A DNA stretch of 64,000 bases from Strix aluco (Eukaryota > Chordata > Aves > Strigiformes > Strigidae): NCBI RefSeq assembly GCF_031877795.1, contig NC_133971.1, positions 50,335,642-50,399,641 on the forward strand, given 5' to 3'. Below, piece by piece: positions 9,230 to 21,193 of the stretch. Within the stretch, counting starts at the first letter, position 1, and every line of letters starts with the position of its first letter. Made by a program: the position numbers and the translations under genes. Below the pieces are notes generated by a model. It saw nothing but the letters and a program-made list of their open reading frames with translations, was not told the DNA's origin and did no database searches.

Positions 9230-12200
9230 ACTGTGCAGTGAACGTCCATAAGAACTGCAAGAGTTTACTGGCTGAGTGCAGTAGCAACAGACCAAAGGCG
9301 GGTTTTAAAGTTTGTTCTTCTTCTATAATAAAAGTGCTTGACATAGAAAATTTAATTTAGTGTGTTTTCGTTTACATCAGTACAGAACCTTGCCCTACAT
9401 CTTCAAGACATTGAATAGTTATTAACTTGTTATTATAGTAATTTATGACAATATATAAGGAAAATAAAGTGAAATGTTTATTGTTGTACTGAAAATTACT
9501 TACCACTGCTTGTGTCTGTCAGAACGGTGACTAACCCTTATAAGAATGCTCAAACCCATCACTTTTTTTTGGGAATGCAATTGAATTATATGGTACCTCT
9601 GAATTTTATGCCACTGTATTTTAATAGGTTGTGCCATCTTAAAACTGATGGAAGTGTGAGAGGGCTGGAGGGGAATTTGGTTATAAAGTTGCATATTATT
9701 TATAAAATGAGAACTGCAGAATAAGTTCTTTCATTTTTGAACTGTGATGAACTTTATATCTTGCTAAGCTGTTCATTTTTTATCTGTGTCATCACGGTGC
9801 CTGCGGTTGTATGTAAGGTCACAGGTTGGTTTCAGATAGCTGTCTATCTGTCATTTTTTTCTTCTGGTATTGGTTTTGAAAATCATTTCCTCCCCCTTAT
9901 AACTAATTATACTTGAGGGAGTTCTAGTTAGTTCTAACCTGCAAGCGTTGATGATATTAGAGACTGATAGCAGATTAGGGAGTACTGTGAGGGGGAAAAG
10001 AGCGAGCAGAACAGCTCAGAGCTGGGCTGTCAGAGGTTAGAGGAAGTGCTTTCAGCCCTTGGTGATTTAGAATGTAACTCTTTAGAGGGCAGAAATGTTC
10101 TTGTGGGGTTTTTGATACATACTTTTACACCAAAACATTCGCTCTGATGCTTTCATTTCCATTCGTTACCGTCTCCCAAACTTCCATGGTTGAATCAGCC
10201 CTGACAAACCTTTCCTGAGCAGAGCAAAGAGGGAGTGGTGGCACAAAGTGGTATGAGGGATGAAGTCAGAAATGAGATCCTCAAAGTGAAGCAAGACTCC
10301 CAAAAAGCCATTTGTTACAGGCTATATTACTTACTTAATTTCTTTGCACCTTCGATAAATTCTATCTCAGTGAATTGTAATATCCTAGTGTTGTAAGAAC
10401 GAGAAAGTTGTACAGGTTACCAAGATGCAATTTTAAATAGGCGGTCTAATTTTTTGTTAGCCAGCTGGGTTAGTTTAGTTAGTATTGATGTAAACTAAAT
10501 GGTAACAAAGTTACCTTTACTACATAAAGGGTTTGCTTTCATTTAATTATTTATTATCATAGCTTTAATTCAGCTGTAACTTCATTTTTGGTTCTATTTC
10601 AGTCTGATTTATACTTGATAGGACTTTATAAACAGAGTGTTGATATCTATATGCCATTCTGGAACGTGAAAAAAATCAAAACTGTTACTATGTGAAATCT
10701 TTTATATTTTCAGTATACAGCTTCACTTACAGTTAGTGCTGTATGATAGGAGAAACATGATTCATTTTGAACTGAAAGTTTGGTCTGTATGTGTAAGAAT
10801 ATTGTGTTTCTTCCTATAGCAGAAAGATTTGCAGCACAGACCTTCTGGATCCTCACAACGTTCATCCCAGTGCATTTCCCCAGGTTTGTACTAAAGAATG
10901 ATTTCTGTGCTCAAGGCTTACCTGTTCAATTGTATTTTTTTTTCTTTAATATGTTTTAAAGGCTATACACAGTGTGTTATTGAAGCACAGAAAAGGTCTC
11001 TTTTAATAAGATGGCTTCATTCTTTTTTGTACTGGGTATGGCTTAGAGGCTCCTAGCAGTCTCCTGTGTGTTTTTATCTTTTTATTTTTCTTTATACCTT
11101 GCTGTGTAACCTCAAAATATCATGGTGAAAAGGGATCAATAAGCTAGTTTTTCACTGATTGTCTGTTCTCTGGCCTCTGAAAAGACTAGAACTGTGAACT
11201 TTGTTTTACATCAGATTTTCATAATTGTCTATTTAAAACTTGCCTGCAGCTAGTGGTTGCTAGAAATCTCTAAGACAAGGTAGCACTAATGGTCTGAACG
11301 TAAATCTTTGTTGCAACAAAGTGGGAAAAGGGATCTGGGAGAAAAAAACAAGAAGAAAGAACAGCTCTATTGCAGCATAGGCTTTGAAATAGCTTTTTGC
11401 TGCTGGAAAAGACCATCATGGCCACAGGTGTATAATTTAAATGGCATTTTAATTTGTAGACATTGCAAGGTCTGCACTAACAGAACAGGCTTCTTGGCTC
11501 TCAGGTGACCGACGGTAACTAGAGCAGAATTACCTTCTGCCTTGCAGTTGGTCCGTTTGGTTGCTTTGGCTGTAAGAAACACAGTTGACATGAATGTCCA
11601 AGTATTGCTATGTGTATTTCTTATGTTTTCGTTAGGTACCATTTGACTTGCAGTGCAAGGTGTACTTCTTTATGAAACGGTTCTTACCAAGAGGTAGTGC
11701 AAAGGCAATAATTGTTACAAGAACCTAAGTGGCTGTTTGTGTTATCGAGAATGATTTTGTGCGTTTAGGGGACTGTGCAGAGGCTAAAATAGGAAACAAT
11801 AAGGGATAATGAAAGTAGGAAAAGTTGGCTGTAGGGCTTGTAGTTGAAACAGCTCTGTGGTATACAGCCTGCTGTGGTGTGATAGGTTAACAGCGATCGA
11901 TAGGGACTCTCAGCAGTGTGCAGGCAGTGCTAATGGAAGTCAGAAAATGGCTTTTTGTTGGTGCAGACTCTGCTAGGCAGCCAGTACTTATTTTCCATAG
12001 TCAAAAGCAGAAGCTGGACAGGAACAGCTAATAGCATGGGCACTGGTTGTCTTTACCCACAGTGTGACACTGCAGGCTGCAGTGCCCAGCAAAAAAAGCC
12101 AAGGGTATCGTATCAGTGTAAGAGAAATACATTTTAAGGAAGGTATAAACTGTGGTGTTTGCATCCCCTCAGTCCCTCTCCCCATGTTTTGCCTCTGGAG

Positions 12201-15200
12201 ATGTTTAGATTTGGCCTAACGCTGTGAACCAGAACTTTATGTTCTTGGCTTGTGGAGTACAGAAGGAGAACTTCATGGCTGATGATTTAAATACTTCTCC
12301 AAACAGAAATGGCAGGACATTTATTATTAAGTCTTTAAGAAATCCGCCTTGACAAATCTTGCTACTGTCTAATTAGTCTCCTCCTTCAGAACAATGGGCT
12401 TGGAGGTCATCACTTAGCTGTTTCATTGAGCAAGGCAGAAGTGAAGGGAGAGATAATGGTTAGTGGAGGTACAGACTAAGAAAGGGGAACTTTTGGGGAC
12501 GGGTAGACACCAGTGCTTTTACAAGAAAAGTTGTAAATTAGCAATGCATAAACCTTGGCTGGGAACTGGACACCCTCTTGAACTGCTGCAGCAGCATGGT
12601 CCTGAAGCAGCCTCCCAGACACAGTGCTGGAAGAGGAGTTCGGTCGGGGTGGAAGACAAAGCTTGCTTGCAGTGGAGGGTCCTGGGCTCAGGGATCCATG
12701 AGATCTCGTCCACTCCCATGTGCTTAAAAGCACTTTGAAAAAGGGGCAGCTGCAGACCTTGTCAGTGATAAGTTTTAAAGATCATCTGGTTGATTCTTCA
12801 TCTTTGACTTCCCTGAAGTTCTTTTTTTAAAAGGATGTGTTTTGTCTCTTGTTCCTCATCATTCATTACAGACAATTGTGCTAAATAACTGTATCCATTT
12901 TTCATATGTCTATTACAGGCTTCCATGTATTGTGTAATAGTGATTAAAGTTTTAAATATCTTTCCAGTTCACAGTCTGTCTAGATTTAAAAAGCATTTAA
13001 AGCTGCTGTATTAAAATTAAATTTACCTCTGGTATCTATTATGTTCAGTGTGTGTGCATGCAGATATAAATCACTGTGTAGCAATAAGCATTGCAAAGAA
13101 TCTGTGGTTTTTATGTGATCTCAGATTTTTCTTGTTTGCCATGAAATGTTCTTGTGTGGTAAAGTGTGAATAATTGTGTGTAGGTTCTGGTGTTGTACTG
13201 AAGGAGAAGATACTTTGCAATTTCCACACTAAATGGGCACAGTAGGAACCAGTTTCCTGCCCTTCAGACCTGCTGATTTAGCCAATACAGCAAGTTAAGT
13301 GGCAGCTTTACATTTCTAGAAGGATCACAGATAGTATAAAAACAGTTCATCTCTGGGGCCACTTTACTGTGCCAAGTCTGAGGGCAGCCAGGAGTGAGCA
13401 TGGGGAATACAAATTCAAAAAACGGCGGCAGAGTCAATACAATTCCAGGGAAACAATAATAATTGAAATTGAATGTGCTTTTGGTCTAGATGCATATTCT
13501 GTATCCCTCCGGAGTGAAATAGAAACAGATGCTGATGCATTTGAAGCAGAGTGTTGGAGTGTTGCAGTGGAACAGTCTTATGCAAAAAGACAAAAGAAAG
13601 ACGTTATAAAAAGGGAAGATGTCATTTATGGTAAGAGTATTTTTTGTTCTTATAACTTTTTCTATTTCACAGTGTCACTGTTTTGAAACAAAGCAGAAAT
13701 CGTGTTTATTGTCTCCCATTTTGACTTGTGCTTGAAAACTAAAATTGAGTGACAATTTTCAAGTCTGTTACCTGTCTTAGTGTGCCTAAGTCCTCCTATT
13801 AATCATTTTAAGCAACCTATAGTTTTCAGTATGCCTGTGTTAGCAGCAAAGCCCAGCTAATAGCTCCACTGCAACTGGGAGATGTTGTTAAATAAGTAGG
13901 GTTAGTCACTGTTTGGTTGAGAGATTAACAGGGCAAATTTAAGAGCTTCACATCAGTGATGCAGAGATTGTGGTGAAGAAGAAGGTGGTGCAAAAGATGG
14001 TGGCTTTCGGACCCTGCTCTTTTATATCTTCCTAGTCATCGCACAGTATATAAATGACTTTTGATTTTTTTATTTCCCCTTGCCCAGGACTAATGCAGAC
14101 TGAAATGCACCATGTTAGGACACCAAAAGCAACGCTGAAGGTGTACTCCAAAGCCATGAGAGAGGAACTGTGGTTCCCAAATGCAGTCATCAACAAGCTT
14201 TTCCCCTGTATGGATGAGCTGCTGGTGGTGCCTGGGCAGTTTCTGCTCCAGCTGAAGGAACGACAGAAGGAATCCTTGGAAGAGAAGGCAGTGACCGTTT
14301 TTTGCCCTTCACCTTTTACAAGTCCACCGTCTTTTTAAGTGCAGAGGCCCAGAGAGCCTTTAAAAAATTCTCATAGTGATAACCATCATTTAATATTTGG
14401 TTATCTTGTGGTATTCCAAGCTCTCAGATGTCACACTGTGTAAATCTCTCATTTCTGGTACTGAAGAAATTGAAATATTGAAGAAATGCCTCAGAAATCA
14501 GTTACCATAAAACCATGTTAAACCTGGGTCTTGCAGTGGAGATAGGTTTACTCCTAACGATTCATGTCTTTGGTTCTTATATTTCCCATTAGTTTTCAGG
14601 TGAAAATGGGGAGAGAAAGAAAGAAAAATACGGTGTGTTCTGTTGTGGACACAATGAAGCTGTTACTCACTATACAGACCTGCTTCAAAGCAATATGAAA
14701 TTCCAAAACTTAATAAAGGTAAACAGCAACCAGAAGGCTCCCATTCTTACTGTGCAAAATATACTTAACTGCTTTAGGTTTTATTTTGTACTTGAAGATC
14801 TCTTAAATTTGAATGAGCAGGGTTAGAGGCATATTCTTGTTATTTGGTGGGTTGTTAGCTTCTTGCATTTTAGATCTTTTGAGCTGTTTGGACACAGAGC
14901 CACAATTAGCATGGGTTAAATTTGAGGCAGGATCTTGAGAGCACATAGGACTGAGGAACAAAGTATTTGTTTTATTCGTAGCTCTCTCACTGACTGTGTC
15001 ACCATCTCTGTAAATTGGCTTGATAATAAATCAATGATAAATGCCATTGATGAACCACTATAGGAAAGGCAGGTACTCTTAGTCAAGTTTTGCCCACTAC
15101 ACCATCTTTCCAAAACTAGAAGACTGGCTCCAGGGTGGTTTGTTTATCTGCCGTACGCTGTGATGTGCAATTAATAGGAAGGGCTGAAGGGACACGGCCA

Positions 15201-18003
15201 GAGTGGAAGCTGTAACCTGAATCTCTGATGGCATTGCACAGTATTCTCATTTTCCAGTCATCAGTAAGTGATACTGTGTGAACTTTCCAACATAGCTCTA
15301 TACTTACAACTCTTCCTAGCTAGGTGTCTTTAAAAGTGAGAACCCTTTACTTTCAAGGAACTAAATAAGTGACCACAGTTTGAAAATATATAATGTCCGT
15401 CCTTGTAAAGAAGGTGCTGTATTCTGGTGCCAGGATTGTGCTGTACCTACAGTCAGACTAACCAGTGGATTCTGATGCCTTACAGTCTTCCCTTCCTAAA
15501 CAGAAATGTGTTTCTGTAGATCAGCTTACTGGTGCAGTAAAATAAACACTTAGTTTATTGATTATTGACCCAATTTGTCTGTTAGGTGGTTGAGTCTGGT
15601 TTTAAAAACAATACTTTTCTATGTATTTAAGGACTGGTCCTATTATAAAAGGCAATCAGTTAGCAAATAAGCAGGCAAACAGTTCAGATTTGGAACTTTC
15701 TCTGCTTGGCTCCAGATTTAGTTAACAGTAGTTGGAAGTAATACCTAAACTATTTTCCAGTAATAAAAGCAATTTTTTCAATGTTACCAGTAGTTTTGCT
15801 TTTTACTAGAAGAGTGCAGCTAATTTTGTGGTGCTGTCCCTAAATGTAGGGAAATGTTTTGAGACAGAAGATGTGTGAATGGAGGGGCAAGGGAGTTGAA
15901 GAGCACTATATACAGTGGGTGCCATGAGTCTGTCTTGTTTTCTAGACAATCAGCAGCTGCTCCATTGTGAGGAGACTTGGTGTTCAGGAGTGTATCCTTC
16001 TGGTTACACAACGCATCACCAAATACCCAGTCTTGGTGGAACGCATTACTCAGAACGTGGGTTGTTTAAGCTTTCCTAGAGGCCTCACAGTTGTCTGCTG
16101 ATCCTTTTTCTCCTGTGTTTTGCATGTTCTTTCTTCAGACAGGGAGGGACAGGCTGGTACTGCCTTGTACCTGCTTTCTCGCTTACTCATTAGCTGAAGA
16201 TGCCATTTTAGATGCAGATCCAGATCAGTCTCACCTCATCAGAGGGTCAAGAGCAGCCTTCAGTTTCAAGTCTGCAACCACAAAGCCATAGTAGTTAAGC
16301 ATGTCAGTTCATGAGAGATTTAGAGCTTTAGAATATTTTATTTTATTTTATTTTATTGTTAAAGTCAAGCTCTTGGGAAATACTGTTAGATGTTCAGTAT
16401 TGAACCTTCATGTTAAAATATGTTTGGGTGGCTCATATCTTGTATCCCAGAGTTGAAAATGGGACTGACTGCTACTCTTTTCTCTTAGCTGTAACTAGAG
16501 ATTCCGAAGAGCTGAACCAGGCCCTTAGTTTAATTAAGGACACCGTCACTCATGTAGATGCCATGGTAAATGAGTACGAGAAGGGACAGTGCCTTAAAGA
16601 GATTATGCATGAAATGGAGCTAAAATCATCTGGGAACTGCAAGAATGGGCTTTTCTTCCGGAAGGATGACGCGTGGGACAGAGGAGACTCTACTGGATGA
16701 GATGCTATACTGGAAAGCTGCATCAGGGCGACTCAAAGGTAAAAGTACAACTAGGAACAAGATTTTTTTTTTTTTTAGTAACTGTTTATTACTGATCAGT
16801 TGAGTATAAAATGACAATAACCTGCTTGTTTAATAGGATATTGGAGGAAATAGCACTTGTTCTATTCTTGGCTTGTCCAATAAGCATCTCTGTAATGGTG
16901 CATGATAAGTTCCTTACGCTGTTTGTTTATTATCTGTCTGATCTGCTTTCCAGTGCAAGAGGGAGGTCTCTAGATAGATGACAAGGTTTTGAGTCATACT
17001 GACTTAGTCTTCTGTGGAAAGGCATTATCTTGTGCAAGCTTGGGTTCACACTTTGAAAGATCATGTCATGCTAACCCCATGACAACTTCATTCTGCATAA
17101 TGTCTGTTTTGTCACAAAATCAAAAGTGTCCATTAGTGAATATTTCAGCAGCTTCATTGCTCAAGTGTTCAGAGAAGCTTCAGTGGCCCATAAAATGCAG
17201 CCAAGAGTAGGCAGTAGTGTGAATGGCTGCAGTTCCAGAAGAATCTGCTGTTGAGGGAGATGTGTTCTATCTTGAGTGTTTGAGTCGATGTGTAGGGTGC
17301 CTGTGGAGGAGTTTTCAAGCTTTAAATCAGTTCCATTTGTATTGTGCTGGTTCTGCATGACTGCAAGCTGTCTGTGGACAACCCAGGTGGAAGGCAGTAG
17401 CAGACCCAATATTGCAAATGTTGACGTGCTATTCCCTGACCCACAGGAAATTTAAGTCAAGTGATTTTTTCAGTCTGGACCAGTCTTTCTGCTTTAAAAT
17501 CTTTTTTTTTTTCTTTTCCTCCGTTACTGTAGATATTCTGGCAGTCCTGTTAACTGATGTGTTGTTGCTCTTACAAGAAAAGGACCAAAAATACACATTT
17601 GTGTCAGTGGTAGGTATTGTCCTCCTTTTTAATACATTCACTTAGAGTATGAAAGTGACAGTAACAACAGAAGAAATACAGTTAGAGATGTTAGATACTT
17701 GTCATGGTAGGTTCAGAAGGAAAATGAAGTTAATAAACCAGCCAGCTATTAGAGAGTCAATTTTTCTGAAGTAGTTCTGGTACCTGTTGAATGCCTCCCG
17801 CTGTCTCTCAGTGCAGAATATTGTTCCTGTGCATCAGCCAGTCGAGCTGCCACATCTGTGGTTTTCTGATGCCCTGACCATGTTCTGACATTCACTGTTT
17901 CTTTTCTTGTGCTCTGACCTTCCCTTTCACTGCACTTTGTTAGGTTGCTGTTTTATGCAGGTCGTAGATGTTAAACATGCTGTGATTGGAAAAGCACTCG
18001 CAG
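9230..18003 (+). pseudogene. Lbc-family Rho guanine-nucleotide exchange factor, ARHGEF18-like, broken copy
   Basis: Exons of a Dbl-homology (DH) plus PH exchange factor, which loads GTP on Rho GTPases. Exons by splice signals: 9,230-9,297 (C1 zinc-finger tail, VHKNCKSLLAEC), 10,823-10,883, about 13,370-13,630, 14,088-14,296 ([11 protein letters not shown], start of DH), 14,593-14,718, 15,946-16,060 ([19 protein letters not shown], the DH core helix), 16,489-16,738, 17,533-17,609 (AVLLTDVLLLLQEKDQKY, start of PH) and a weak 17,961-18,003. Most junctions keep phase. Breaks: two extra bases near 14,285, a one-base shift near 16,670 followed by TGA, a GC donor at 9,298, and no exon for the segment expected between 14,296 and 14,593. 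Introns are retained, so this is a duplicated or gametologous gene, not a processed copy. Wording of the motifs fits ARHGEF18 better than AKAP13, ARHGEF2 or ARHGEF28; this rests on memory. Confidence 0.8.
16334..16357 (+). repeat. (ATTTT)n microsatellite
   Basis: About five units of ATTTT in an intron of the GEF copy. Confidence 0.85.
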
Positions 18004-19202
18004 GTAAGGTCTGCCGCTGTCTGTTAATAGACAGGAAAAGAATCTTCCATTTTGGTTAGGGACGTGGTAGTCGGGTTCATAGTAGTCTTAAGATTTACTG
18101 GGGGCAGGGAATTTTTCTGAAGTAAATGTAATACGCCCTAAATGCAAATGTAATTACTGCAGCACTCTAGAACACTCAGTGGGTTTGCTTGTTTTTCTAG
18201 GGCATTTCGACAGGTGTCCTCAGAGCAGTTAATTGTGTACGTTTTGTCCTGATCTAGTTCAGTTACGGCTGTAAGAGAACCTGTAACAGAGAAACTATTT
18301 TATGTAATTGTTTTCTTGGGTGTGTTTTTTTCAAGACATTAACATTAGAGCTGAATTCTAATGGCAAAAACTATTTTGGTGACATCAGGGCTGTAAAAGC
18401 CACTGCTTTTCAAATTACCCTTCCTCTAATGCACAGAATGGGGATACTTTCACAGATCAGGATGGCTGGAAGTTGTTTCCTCTTGAACAGCATTAGGTGA
18501 GTCTTGAACAATAATTTATTTTATGACATTGATTCTGATGGACTAATTCTGCCCTGTTTTCCAAAATGCATCTGAGCTGTGAGCAGAAGAGCAAATTCAT
18601 AGAGGAGAGAAACATACTGTTAGTGTACAGTGTCTTGGCTGTTGTGGCAGTTTTCCATGTGACTGCTGTTGCTTTGAGAGAAGTGTGAGTAGCTTACATA
18701 GAGGCTAAAGCACAGTTCCCAAGAAATAAGAGCATGCATATATGTTCTTAGTCAGTGTAGCTGTTCCACTGTGAGCTGGAACATATAAGTCCTGGTTTAT
18801 ATGTCCCGTAGTAACTTTTCTGTGAGCACGTACCGTACAGTTGCTTATGACAGTCCCCAGAAGCTGATCTCTGCTACATGGTGGATTTTTTCCCTCCAGT
18901 TGTAGATTCATCAGTTTTTTGCATCTTTGTATGTATATAGTTTATTTGAAATGTAGGTATCACTTCTCCATAGATAAATCAAGTGAGAGGAGCAAATGGA
19001 TCTGCTTGGTGATTCTGTTTTTCCAGTGACCTCTGTCGATGGCTTGAATTGCAGTATAGTGGCCCAGAGCCATTGGCAAAACCCGGTGTTCCTGATGTTT
19101 GTTTCACAGTTCAGTTTTCTTATCATCACTAGATTATGCTGTGAAGGTTCAGCAGTTACAAAGAGCTTTTTTTTTCTGGGGAGGATCTTTCTAGGTCACA
19201 TA
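18004..19202. other. No gene seen; downstream of the last GEF exon
   Basis: No further PH-domain exon could be recognised, although the PH domain is incomplete at 18,003. No repeats of note. Confidence 0.45.
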
Positions 19203-19731
19203 TGTCGGGGTCACCATTAGCCGGGGTCCTTATTTCTCCATGCAGGAACAGAAACGACGCAACATCAATGTGATGATCAGGTCGTCCATCTTTTTTTTTT
19301 TTTTTCCTTTTCTGGTTACATTTATATTCTACTGAGTTCCGTACACGCACTCATCTATCTTCTAATAGGCTACAGGTCATCTACACGCGCTGTTCATGCG
19401 CCTCTACAAGCATTTGCATTGGTTAATTGCAATTAGCACATAAAGCCCAAAACTTGCCAAAACTCCCTTATCTCATACCCTGTTTTGCTCAGACTTGTGT
19501 GCTTTTGCTGACCACAGGTGTTTCTCACTTATCTGCTATCTTGTGTGTTTTTGGCAGCCTTATTTTGCTGGCCTTGTCTTCGTCCTTGCATTCTTCTGTC
19601 TGCACTAACTTTCTCCCAGCACGGCCCAGACTCCTACACACATATATTGGACCTGTGCTGTGTGAAGCATAGATAGGTTTTTAGTAACTAATATCCCTCC
19701 TGTAAATTTGTTTTCATTGCAAAGACTGACA
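19203..19731 (-). mobile_element. Candidate solo LTR
   Basis: Plus strand begins TGTCGGGGTCACC and ends ...ACTGACA, giving TGTC/GACA ends. On the minus strand there is TATAAA near 19,321-19,326 and an AAATAAGG about 90 bp downstream that could serve as a poor poly(A) signal, followed by a U5 end GGTGACCCCGACA. There is no matching target duplication, so the right limit is uncertain. Confidence 0.4.
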
Positions 19732-21097
19732 GCTAATCCAGTTAATCCTTAGTTACACAATGTATGATCTCTCACCGTGTTTTATTATTCACAGGGCCTG
19801 ATGGCACACTGTAACACCTCTCTGTCATGTTTTTATTCCTTTTGTAGCTAACTTGCCAACTTAGAACTTCTAACACTTCCTTTTGTTCTCCTCTTTCACT
19901 TGTGTCATTAAGGTTTTTGTTTTCTTTTTCAAATTTTGTTTTCGAGCAAATTTTTTGAGCCTGTTCTTGACTTCTGGGACCCACTGGGAATCCTCAGGTC
20001 TTTAAATTGATACATGCTTTAATACTCAATCAGGTACCAAGACCTCTTGTTTTTGAAATATGTGTTCTTCATTCCATGTTTTAGCTGTGGTTGACGATGA
20101 CAATGTCAAAAGTGTCATGTGAAGAGGCCATAGCAATAAACTTAGAGTGTCATGATGTTATGGCTCATGGTGGCCTTGTATAAGCAGGAAGATGGGGAGC
20201 TAGGAAGCACAAACCCTAAAGAATGTATGTAATGTAGTACAATAAATTATATTTTGTTTTGCAGAGGACCTTCTCACACCTTGGATTTTTTTATTTTTAA
20301 GGATCAACTGGTGGAGTCTTAGGATGAGTCTATTCAGATGAGTAACTCAGTGCTCTAATAATGCGCCAGTCCTGAAATATAATATTGTATGAGGGTTATA
20401 TATTAAAATAGCCTATCTAGAGATAGTATAAAAGAAAATAAGCACAAACATAATTTTTATTTTAGAAAAAAAACCTTAAACACTCAAGGCTTGATAATCT
20501 AATTTGCAATCAAGGAAGAGGTCATCTTTATATATGCAATACGAAGAGCCTGTCGTAAAGAACTAGTCATGAAGAGAAATTCATCTGTACTGCAGGAAAT
20601 CTCTCAAACTGCTCCATCTTTTAATGTACTTGATGGTTGAATTTTTTTTTTTTAACTAGTTAGCATGATGCACTTGTCTCACTGCACAGACATGGCTGTT
20701 TACATGACATGTTCTCCTCTTTCTTAGCTGAAATCTCCAGAACCTTATCTTCACTCACTTAGGCAGTGGATCCTGTCAGCCTGAGGATTGCTCTGGGTTT
20801 GGACTCCCCAGGAGAGCAGAGGCATTTGGAGGATATGACAGTAGTCCCTCAATTTCAAATAAAAGTAAGAAAGGGACCATTCAGCATTCTTCTGAGCAAA
20901 ACTAAAGACAAATGTCATCCTAAAACTTTCCCTAAGACTTGTAGGAATTCTAAACTGGTTTTGCTTAAATAGCATGTCCACCTTTGCATCTGCAAGCAGT
21001 ATGCATTTTCTCATATTCGCCATGTTTTGTTTCTGGGTGTCTTTTTGTGATAAAGGTCAAGCTATAATTGTAATAAAGGTTAAACTTATTTTAACAG
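19732..21097. other. No clear gene; possible ERV internal remnant
   Basis: A minus-strand open stretch at 19,772-19,984 is rich in Lys, Glu and Gln and lies on the 5' side of the LTR-like segment, so it could be the last bit of an internal ERV region, but I do not recognise it. The rest is AT-rich and unremarkable. Confidence 0.3.
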
Positions 21098-21193
21098 GGA
21101 AAAAAAAAGTCCAGACTTGATGAGTTTACAGACGATTCAGGAATGGATGGAATATAAAACGACTCCGAAGGAGCGCAGGCGTTTGTTTTCCAG
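21098..21193 (+). other. Candidate internal exon of unknown gene
   Basis: Preceded by TTTTAACAG and followed by CAG|GTAACT. One frame is open across all 96 bases and reads QEWMEYKTTPKERRRLF in its second half, a plausible charged protein segment. It lies about 3 kb after the GEF copy on the same strand, but I do not recognise it as part of that gene. It may be chance. Confidence 0.3.
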
